Origin: an uncultured Campylobacter sp.
GTDB lineage: Bacteria > Campylobacterota > Campylobacteria > Campylobacterales > Campylobacteraceae
Assembly: GCF_938030815.1 (NCBI RefSeq)
Contig: NZ_CALHII010000190.1
Location: 1-6,391 of the forward strand
Reading direction: 5' to 3'
DNA: 6,391 nt
Shown here: positions 1 through 4,939 of the stretch, piece by piece
Numbering within the stretch: position 1 is the first letter of the stretch
Layout: each line of letters starts with the position of its first letter
Made by a program: the position numbers and the translations under genes
The notes under the pieces: model-generated
The model's input: only the letters and a program-made list of their open reading frames with translations
Database searches by the model: none
Told to the model about the DNA's origin: nothing

Positions 1-541
1 GGTTAATGAAATCCTGCCACAGCTCTTATGAAGCGAGTTTAGCACGCAAGCTTCAAGCCGTTAGAGCTTTTAAAATTTCAAAGCCACAAAATCCAGGCAA
101 AATTCCAAATCTAAAAATTTAAGTTTTTACGAAGCTTCACATTAAATTTTTACCAAGATCGCATGATAGAATTCACGCAACTCCTGCCGAAAAAGTAAGC
201 TAAAAGCCGCTAAATTTAAAAATAAACCCACCACGCCAATTAATAAATTCAAAGAAGGAATTTAACGGCGCCTGTCTGCGCAAAATCTAAAATTTAAGCT
301 TACTTTCCCCACGCTATCTAGTCTTGCATTGCGGTTTTACTCTAGCCTACGTTTAAATTTTGTGTTTCATGAAAATCTAAGCGCGATGCGAATGAAATTT
401 TAAAATCTCACCGTATTTTGCGGGCAAATCTAGCTAAAATTTCGCAAAATCCCTCGTCTAAATTCCATAAAAGCCTGTATTTAAATCTCTAATCTAGTTG
501 AAGTTTCCTACTTAGGCGCACCTAAAAGCTTGTCTGCAAGT
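1..541. other. A/T-rich spacer without a convincing gene
   Basis: This stretch lies beyond the 3' end of modC and runs to the window edge. Most frames on both strands are broken by frequent stops, many of them inside TAAA and TTTA words. I checked it for a decayed modB permease, since that gene is missing from the mod operon, and saw no recognisable permease segment. Two short open frames exist. One is on the minus strand at 142-252, with a hydrophobic 36-residue product (see findings). The other is on the plus strand from 6 to 122, open to the left edge, with a product of no recognisable family. The region is dense in RAATTY hexamers (13 counted). It also holds a 10-base inverted repeat (192-201 with 297-306) and an 8-base one (415-422 with 443-450). 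No tRNA or rRNA was seen. Confidence 0.6.
524..540 (-). terminator. Weak candidate terminator after modC
   Basis: Read on the minus strand, just past the modC stop codon, CTTG and CAAG form a 4-base stem around a CAGA loop, followed after one C by four T residues. Two more A-T pairs could form beyond an A-C mismatch, using the stop codon itself. The position is right for ending the mod transcript, but the stem is short and the T run brief, so this could be chance. Confidence 0.2.
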
Positions 542-1390
542 TTAAATTTTACGCAGAGTGATATTAAAGGCTTTGGCACCCGCTTTGACCTCATCGCCTA
601 CTTGCAAGCCATCGGCTTCTGCATTGCTTAGCACCACTTCGCACAGCTGGCTGCCGATCGCTACGACAGCCACTTTGACCCCGTCGCGTGCTTGTAAATC
701 GACAATCTTGCCCGCGAAAGAAAACTTCTGCGAGCCGCTAGTTTTAAGGAAAATTTCCTCCGGCGTACCGGTGCGGACGATCCTGCCGTCCTTCATCTCA
801 TAAACCCGCTTGCAAAGCCTATAAATCTCACTCACATCGTGGCTTACCAAAATCACGGTCTGATGAAACTGCTCGTGGATCTTTAGCAGATACTCTTGGA
901 TTTTTTCGCGCATCGTAAAATCAAGCGCCGAAAGCGGCTCGTCAAGTAGCAAAATTTCAGGCTCTTGCATCAGTGCGCGAGCAAGTGCTACGCGCTGCTT
1001 CTGTCCGCCGCTAAGACCCTCGACACCAGATTTTGCAAACTCGCTAAGCTCTAAAATTTCAAGCAGCATCGCAGCTTTTTGCGGATCATTTCTGGCAAAA
1101 AGTAGATTACCCGTCACGCTCATATTCTCAAAAAGTGCGTAGTCTTGAAATAAAAAGCCGATCCTGCGCTTGCCCGCACTTAAGAATTCATTGCCTTCTT
1201 GTAGCACGAGATCGCCATCTTTTATGCTACCACTATCTGCGCGCAAAAATCCAGCCAAAATGCGCAGCAGTGTAGTCTTACCGCTGCCGCTGCGCCCATA
1301 TAGGCACACAAACGAGCCTTTGTTAATCTCTAAGCGAGCATCAATCGAGAAATCATCACTGATTTTTTTCTTACAATCAATCGTTATCAT
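542..1390 (-). CDS. modC: Molybdate/tungstate ABC transporter ATP-binding protein ModC
   Basis: This 282-residue cytoplasmic ATPase would power oxyanion import through a ModB-type permease. The ABC motifs are intact: Walker A GRSGSGKT at 32-39, Q-loop Gln82, signature LSGGQ at 126-130, Walker B ILLLDE at 146-151 followed by a D-loop (SALD), and the H-loop His184. Residues from about 224 form one C-terminal TOBE/Mop-like domain, as in ModC proteins; the total is shorter than the roughly 350 residues of the E. coli protein. The ATG lies inside the end of the upstream Mop gene, overlapping by 14 bases, so translation is probably coupled; no strong ribosome site is visible. The assignment to molybdate rests on the TOBE tail and on modA, the Mop gene and modE alongside. 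Tungstate is possible as well. No partner permease gene is encoded here. Confidence 0.9.
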   Translation of the reverse strand: MITIDCKKKISDDFSIDARLEINKGSFVCLYGRSGSGKTTLLRILAGFLRADSGSIKDGDLVLQEGNEFLSAGKRRIGFLFQDYALFENMSVTGNLLFARNDPQKAAMLLEILELSEFAKSGVEGLSGGQKQRVALARALMQEPEILLLDEPLSALDFTMREKIQEYLLKIHEQFHQTVILVSHDVSEIYRLCKRVYEMKDGRIVRTGTPEEIFLKTSGSQKFSFAGKIVDLQARDGVKVAVVAIGSQLCEVVLSNAEADGLQVGDEVKAGAKAFNITLRKI

Positions 1391-1769
1391 ATTTTTCTAT
1401 ATATATCGCAGTGGCGTTAATGTATGCGAAAACCTCGTCGCCCTCGCGTAAAGCAAGCTCCTGCGCAGAATGCGCGCTAATGAGCACATCAAAGCTTATC
1501 TTGCCTTCAAATCTAAGCGTGCATAGAATTTCACCTAAGCTTAGGCTCATAATCTTGCCGTGAATTTCATTTTCGCTAGATACACCACTTAGGGCTTCGC
1601 GAGATAAAAGCACATCAGTGCTTTTAAAGCCCACGTAAACTTCGCTACCCACCTTAAGCTCGCTACTTAGCTGCAGAAATACGCCACGTAGCTTGATGCC
1701 GCCCGCGATAAATCCTACAGAATGGATGCCGTCTTTTTGTAAAATTTCGTTGATTCTCGCTCTAATCAT
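1377..1769 (-). CDS. Two-domain Mop/TOBE molybdopterin-binding-type protein
   Basis: This 130-residue protein has no signal peptide and consists almost entirely of two Mop/TOBE units, at about 1-57 and 66-126. Each has the small beta-barrel pattern with a late 'VGSEVYV' or 'EGDEVFA' turn leading into a final strand. Proteins of this kind bind molybdate or tungstate in the cytoplasm and may buffer or store it. The usual SARN-type ligand motif is poorly preserved in both units, so binding is inferred rather than seen. The start ATG overlaps the modA stop by one base (TAATG), and the 3' end overlaps modC by 14 bases, which places it firmly in the mod operon. From memory, C. jejuni carries a similar gene (Cj0302c) after modA, but there it is followed by modB rather than modC. 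Confidence 0.8.
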   Translation of the reverse strand: MIRARINEILQKDGIHSVGFIAGGIKLRGVFLQLSSELKVGSEVYVGFKSTDVLLSREALSGVSSENEIHGKIMSLSLGEILCTLRFEGKISFDVLISAHSAQELALREGDEVFAYINATAIYIEKYDND

Positions 1770-2536
1770 TAAAACTCGTATCCGTATTTAGCAAAGATCG
1801 CCCTGCCTTTATCGCTTAGGATAAAATCATAAAACGCCTTGGCTTCGGCATTATCTTTAGCGCGGTTTAGCACGACCATGCCTTGAGCTATCGGCTCGTA
1901 GAGTTTGGTATCGACTAAGACGAAATTTTCGCCCTCTTTGCAAGACTTATCGTTGCAGCCGTCCTTCGCCATCTTAGGCGCATACATCGCGCTAGCCGCG
2001 ATAAAGCCGACGTCGGAAGCTTTAAGCGCTTGCGAAAGAGCCTCGCCGATCGATTTTGCTTCTACGATTTTACCTTTAATCTCATCGTAAACTCCCGCTT
2101 TTTGGAAGGCCTGTACGCTTGCGGTGCCGTAAGGAGCGGTCTTTGGATTTGCTATGGAAATCGTTTTGACGCTAGAATCTTTTAAAATTTCAAGCCCCTT
2201 GCTAAGATCTACGCCGCGCACGCTAAACATCGCCACTTTGCCTTTGGCGTAAGTTTTGGCAGGCGCCGTCGCAAAGCCCTCTTTATGCAGATCATCTGCG
2301 AATTTCATATCCGCCGCCATAAAAATATCAAACGGCGCGCCGTTTTTTATCTGCGTACTAAGCGCACCGCTGGCGCCCAAGCTCACGTTTAGCGTGGTTT
2401 TCGGATGTAACTTGGCAAATTCCGCCTTAATCTCGTCAAACGCATACGTCGTGTTCGCAGCGGCTGCGACGCTGACCTCTCCTGCGCTTAGCGCGCCTGC
2501 CGTTAAAATTCCTAAAAGCACTGCTTTCAACTTCAT
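1769..2536 (-). CDS. modA: Periplasmic molybdate-binding protein ModA
   Basis: This 255-residue solute-binding protein captures molybdate or tungstate in the periplasm and delivers it to the ModBC transporter. A Sec signal peptide is visible: Lys2 and Lys4, a hydrophobic core, and a probable cleavage after Ala18 (ALSA then GEVSV). The mature protein starts with the VSVAAAAN strand typical of ModA. It then shows GASGAL and FDIFMAAD in the first lobe, NPKTAPYG in the hinge region, and YEPIAQG followed by a final FDIL-like helix and GYEF end. These motifs and the length fit the ModA family. The CNDKSC pair could form a disulphide. The ATG has a GAAAGG ribosome site six to seven bases upstream. 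It is the first gene of a tight modA-Mop-modC unit and probably has its own promoter just upstream. Confidence 0.92.
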   Translation of the reverse strand: MKLKAVLLGILTAGALSAGEVSVAAAANTTYAFDEIKAEFAKLHPKTTLNVSLGASGALSTQIKNGAPFDIFMAADMKFADDLHKEGFATAPAKTYAKGKVAMFSVRGVDLSKGLEILKDSSVKTISIANPKTAPYGTASVQAFQKAGVYDEIKGKIVEAKSIGEALSQALKASDVGFIAASAMYAPKMAKDGCNDKSCKEGENFVLVDTKLYEPIAQGMVVLNRAKDNAEAKAFYDFILSDKGRAIFAKYGYEF

Positions 2537-2566
2537 TTTATGCCTTTCACTTTGGCTCTCACCGAG

Positions 2567-2580
2567 AATTGAATTGTATC
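2567..2580 (-). promoter_or_regulatory. Candidate promoter of modA
   Basis: On the minus strand a TACAAT hexamer (2578-2573) follows a T-rich TTTTAGA stretch. This is the form that the Campylobacter sigma-70 -10 region usually takes, with no clear -35 needed. Transcription would begin near 2566 and give a leader of about 30 bases carrying the GAAAGG ribosome site. No TATAT-type ModE palindrome is seen here. Confidence 0.45.
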
Positions 2581-2581
2581 T

Positions 2582-2617
2582 AAAATTTTAAATTTACGCC
2601 TTAAATTTTAAAATTTT
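2582..2617. repeat. A/T-only inverted repeat between modE and modA
   Basis: Two arms of 15 and 16 bases (2582-2596 and 2602-2617) made only of A and T are near-perfect inverted repeats, differing by one inserted T, around a five-base loop (CGCCT). The structure lies between the modE stop and the modA -10 region. It could be a weak A/T-rich terminator for modE, an A-tract promoter element, or simply the result of the many AAATTT words in spacers here. It lacks the GC stem of a classical terminator. Confidence 0.4.
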
Positions 2618-2637
2618 GAGCACCCAATTTCACCCTA

Positions 2638-3426
2638 TTACGCGCCAATAATGATCTCGCTAGGCTCGATGATCGCCGTTACCTCATCCCCTACTCCTAG
2701 AGCCATCGCGGTGGCAGATTCTCGCGTGATGATCGCGGTGATATTTTGGTGCGAGCTTGTGCCTAGACAGATCTCTGCGTTTACCGCGCCGATTTTGACC
2801 TCGCTAATCGTGCCCTTGATTTGATTCGCCGTACTAAGTTTTAGCTTCTCCGAGCTTCCTTTGGCGATGATGACGCTTGGAGCCTTAAATAAAAACAGCA
2901 CATCCTTGCCCACCTTTAGCCCTAAATTTTTTTCGCTCTCTACGGTTACCGTCGCGCATAAAATTTCGCCACCTGCGAGTTTAGCCGTGATTTGAGAATT
3001 TACAGCGCCTGTTTGAACATCCGTAATCTCAACACTTAGCTGATTGCGCGCAGAAAGCTTCATACCGATCTTCTCTAAGCTTAAAAGACTCTCTTCGGTG
3101 ATCTCGTCAAGCTTTAAAATTTCACTCAAAAATGTCTCACCCGCGTGGCTAATAGCATCATAAGCGCGAATCAGCTTGTGAGCGTAAGGGGTAAGCTCGG
3201 AGCCGCTATTTTTCTTTGTGCCTTGAGTGCGGACGATGAGCGGCTTTTTGCTCGCATTGTTGATTAAATTTAGCGCGTCCCAGCCGTTTTTATACGACAC
3301 TCCTACGATCTCTGCGGCCTTTGTAATACTTTTAGTCTCATCTACGGCCTTAAGCAGCTTAATGTGCTTGGCTAAAAGCGATGCTTTGTTGCCAAGCAGG
3401 AATTCCAAAGCAAATTTTGCGTCCAT
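2638..3426 (-). CDS. modE: Molybdate-responsive transcriptional regulator ModE
   Basis: This protein of about 262 residues, the length of E. coli ModE, senses cytoplasmic molybdate or tungstate and then binds operators, typically repressing the uptake genes. The N-terminal LysR-like winged helix includes a helix-turn-helix at about 33-56 (SITKAAEIVGVSYKNGW) and a wing at 62-81. The wing is less glycine-rich than the GGKGGGG form of E. coli. Two Mop domains follow, at about 123-190 and 197-262; the first opens with the conserved SARNQ at 125-129, the second with TANQ. AAGAAAGG (3433-3440) abuts a first ATG at 3432 but is well spaced, at six bases, from a second ATG at 3426, so I prefer the latter; the other choice adds two residues. 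A ModE-type palindrome overlaps its own promoter, suggesting autoregulation. modA begins 101 bases downstream. Confidence 0.9.
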   Translation of the reverse strand: MDAKFALEFLLGNKASLLAKHIKLLKAVDETKSITKAAEIVGVSYKNGWDALNLINNASKKPLIVRTQGTKKNSGSELTPYAHKLIRAYDAISHAGETFLSEILKLDEITEESLLSLEKIGMKLSARNQLSVEITDVQTGAVNSQITAKLAGGEILCATVTVESEKNLGLKVGKDVLFLFKAPSVIIAKGSSEKLKLSTANQIKGTISEVKIGAVNAEICLGTSSHQNITAIITRESATAMALGVGDEVTAIIEPSEIIIGA

Positions 3427-3457
3427 TTTCATCCTTTCTTATTTACTTTCACGTGAT

Positions 3458-3468
3458 TTTATAATATA
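3458..3468 (-). promoter_or_regulatory. Candidate -10 region of modE
   Basis: On the minus strand two overlapping choices exist: TATATT (3468-3463), which lies inside the palindrome, and TATAAA (3463-3458), which abuts it. Either gives a short leader before the AAGAAAGG ribosome site. No good -35 hexamer is seen, which is common in Campylobacter. A repressor bound at the palindrome would block either choice. Confidence 0.45.
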
Positions 3469-3482
3469 TCCTCTGATATATT
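3463..3482. promoter_or_regulatory. Candidate ModE operator
   Basis: AATATAT (3463-3469) and ATATATT (3476-3482) form a perfect inverted repeat with seven-base arms around a six-base spacer (CCTCTG). ModE sites in other proteobacteria have TATA-rich arms of this kind with a similar spacer, though the outer CG/CG bases of the E. coli site are absent. The palindrome is about 30 bases upstream of the modE start and covers its probable -10 region, so repression of modE by its own product is the simplest reading. It is about 70 bases from the mlaA -35 hexamer, and so less likely to control mlaA. Confidence 0.6.
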
Positions 3483-3549
3483 TCTTAAAGAGCTGCAGGC
3501 TTTATTCTGCGATATAAAGAGGGAAATTCTATACGAAATTTTACCCTTA

Positions 3550-3578
3550 TTGACAAAATTTCTTTAAACTTGTAAAAT
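3550..3578 (+). promoter_or_regulatory. Sigma-70 promoter of the mlaA operon
   Basis: A consensus TTGACA (-35, 3550-3555) is followed after 17 bases by TAAAAT (-10, 3573-3578), directly preceded by TG. Transcription would start near 3585, about 25 bases before the mlaA TTG. A full -35 hexamer is unusual for Campylobacter promoters, which rely mainly on the -10, and suggests strong constitutive expression. Confidence 0.7.
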
Positions 3579-3594
3579 CGCCACTTTGATTTAT

Positions 3595-3603
3595 AAAGAA
3601 GGG
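3595..3603 (+). promoter_or_regulatory. Ribosome binding site deciding the mlaA start
   Basis: AAAGAAGGG sits six bases before the TTG at 3610. The other in-frame TTG at 3586 would fall at or next to the predicted transcription start, with no ribosome site before it, and would add eight residues ahead of the signal peptide. The site therefore favours 3610. Confidence 0.7.
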
Positions 3604-3609
3604 TCACAT

Positions 3610-4329
3610 TTGAAATTTATAAAAATTCTATTCTTAGTCGCGGCATTGGCACTTTGCGGTTGCTCGCAAAAGCAAGACGTAGCACCTAGCGATACGGATG
3701 GTTTTGATGAGGAGTTCGCCAAGCGCGAGGTTTTCGATCCGCTTAGCGGCTATAACCGCGTTATGACGAGCTTTAACGACGTATTTTACTCATACATATT
3801 AACCCCCGTAGCCAGCGGCTACGATTACGTAATGCCCGATCCGATCCAGGGCGCGTTTTCAAATTTTTTCTATAATATTTTATATCCGATGAGGCTCGTA
3901 AACAACCTGTTGCAGGGTAAATTTGAAAATTCTTGGGACGAGACGAAACGGTTTTTGATCAACTCGACCGTTGGCTTCGGCGGGCTTAATGATATGGCAG
4001 GCAAATACTACGGGATTCCGCGCCACGACGAGGATTTCGGGCAGACACTCGGGTATTGGGGCGTGCCGGCAGGTCCTCACATCGTCTGGCCGATTTTGGG
4101 GCAAAGCAATCTACGCGATACAGCTGGACTTGTAGGAGATTATTTTTCAAACCCGATAAATTATATTAAAGATGGCACCGTTCGAAACTCCGTCAATGGA
4201 TTTAGAATATTTAACGACTACTCGCGCGATCCTAAATTTTATGAAAAAATGACCAAAGATGCGGTGGATCTGTATCCATTTTTACGCGATGCTTACGAGC
4301 AAAATCGCGAGAAATTAATAAAGGAATGA
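3610..4329 (+). CDS. mlaA: Outer-membrane lipoprotein MlaA (VacJ family)
   Basis: This 239-residue lipoprotein belongs to the family that sits in the outer membrane and moves phospholipids between its outer leaflet and the periplasmic carrier MlaC, helping to keep lipid asymmetry. The signal peptide (Lys2, Lys5, hydrophobic core) ends in a lipobox LCGC, with Cys18 as the lipidated residue. Family motifs run through the mature part: FDPLSGYNR at 42-50, NSTVGFGGLNDMA at 118-130, EDFGQTLGYWGVPAGP at 141-156, and a PxxGxSxxRD block at 161-170. The length is close to that of E. coli MlaA (about 250). The start is TTG, chosen by the ribosome site and the predicted transcription start. The stop overlaps the ATG at the head of mlaC (ATGA), so the two genes are coupled. 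From memory, C. jejuni Cj1371 is the counterpart. Confidence 0.93.
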   Translation: MKFIKILFLVAALALCGCSQKQDVAPSDTDGFDEEFAKREVFDPLSGYNRVMTSFNDVFYSYILTPVASGYDYVMPDPIQGAFSNFFYNILYPMRLVNNLLQGKFENSWDETKRFLINSTVGFGGLNDMAGKYYGIPRHDEDFGQTLGYWGVPAGPHIVWPILGQSNLRDTAGLVGDYFSNPINYIKDGTVRNSVNGFRIFNDYSRDPKFYEKMTKDAVDLYPFLRDAYEQNREKLIKE

Positions 4330-4331
4330 AA

Positions 4332-4916
4332 ATGAAAATTTTAAAAGTTCTAGCGCTTTGCGGAGCGCTTTTGATTTCGGCGCACGCTATTAGCGATGCG
4401 GATATCGAGCCTGTGATGAGCCAGAAGGTCGCCGAGGCCGTAGGTATTATGCGAAGCGGCGCACCCAAAGACGCAAAGCCAGCGAAAATTTTTGCGCTTT
4501 TTGACGGCTACTTCGATTACAAGATGATGGCAAAGCTCTCCCTTGCCAAGCATTACGCTAGCCTTAGCCCCGCGCAGATCGAGGAATTTAACAAAGCTTT
4601 CGAAGCGCATCTTAAGCGCTCCTTTATCGAAAAACTTTCGCTTTATACCGATCAGGATATGAAGGTGCTAAGCAAACAAAGCCCGAGCGATAAGCGCCGC
4701 GTGCTAAAAACGCAGGTCATCGGCGAGCAGAAAAATTACGACATAGATTTTAAATTTTATCCTAACGGCTCTGATTGGCGCATCTACGATGTCGATATCG
4801 TGGGCGTTAGCCTAATCCAAACCTATCGCTCGCAGCTAGGCGACGTAACGCAAAATTTGGGCTTTGACGAGCTCATAAAGCGGCTAAATTCCACCGTCAT
4901 CAATAGCGGCGAATAG
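4332..4916 (+). CDS. mlaC: Periplasmic lipid-carrier protein MlaC (Ttg2D/HpnM family)
   Basis: This 194-residue secreted protein is of the MlaC family, whose members carry a phospholipid through the periplasm between MlaA and an inner-membrane transporter; HpnM of hopanoid producers belongs to the same family. A signal peptide (Lys2, Lys5, hydrophobic core, SAHA) probably ends at Ala19. The mature part shows the FDYKMMAKLSLAKHYASLS segment (61-79), the helix with FNKAFEAHLKRSFIEKL (86-102), and the hallmark DWRIYDVDIVGVSLIQTYRSQ (148-168). Two ATGs six bases apart are possible. AAAGGA at 4320-4325 directly abuts the first (4326) but is properly spaced from the second (4332), so I take 4332. 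It lies between mlaA and an RND transporter gene; no mlaD, mlaE or mlaF is seen. Confidence 0.88.
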   Translation: MKILKVLALCGALLISAHAISDADIEPVMSQKVAEAVGIMRSGAPKDAKPAKIFALFDGYFDYKMMAKLSLAKHYASLSPAQIEEFNKAFEAHLKRSFIEKLSLYTDQDMKVLSKQSPSDKRRVLKTQVIGEQKNYDIDFKFYPNGSDWRIYDVDIVGVSLIQTYRSQLGDVTQNLGFDELIKRLNSTVINSGE

Positions 4917-4939
4917 CGGCACGCCTAAAAGAGCGGTAT

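Noticed and set aside
6..122. Plus-strand open frame of 38 codons, open to the left edge
   Set aside because: It has no visible ribosome site within the window, no recognisable family, and a product rich in Lys, Pro, Asn and Ile like a translation of this spacer's A/T words. It could be the tail of a gene to the left, but nothing supports that.
192..306. 10-base inverted repeat AAAGTAAGCT / AGCTTACTTT considered as a mobile-element end pair
   Set aside because: Only about 95 bases lie between the arms, there is no transposase and no target duplication is visible, so chance is likely.
415..450. Inverted repeat ATTTTGCG / CGCAAAAT with a 20-base interval, considered as the mod operon terminator
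   Set aside because: The stem is short and A/T-rich, the loop is long, no T run follows on the minus strand, and it lies about 90 bases or more past the modC stop.
3511..3543. GATATAAAG and GAAATTCTATACGAAATTTT considered as a second ModE half-site or a Fur box before mlaA
   Set aside because: There is no inverted partner for the first and too little match to a Fur repeat for the second; the nearby consensus promoter explains mlaA expression without them.
3880..4104. Minus-strand open frame inside mlaA
   Set aside because: It lies wholly within a gene with clear MlaA motifs on the plus strand, has no ribosome site, and its product resembles no family.
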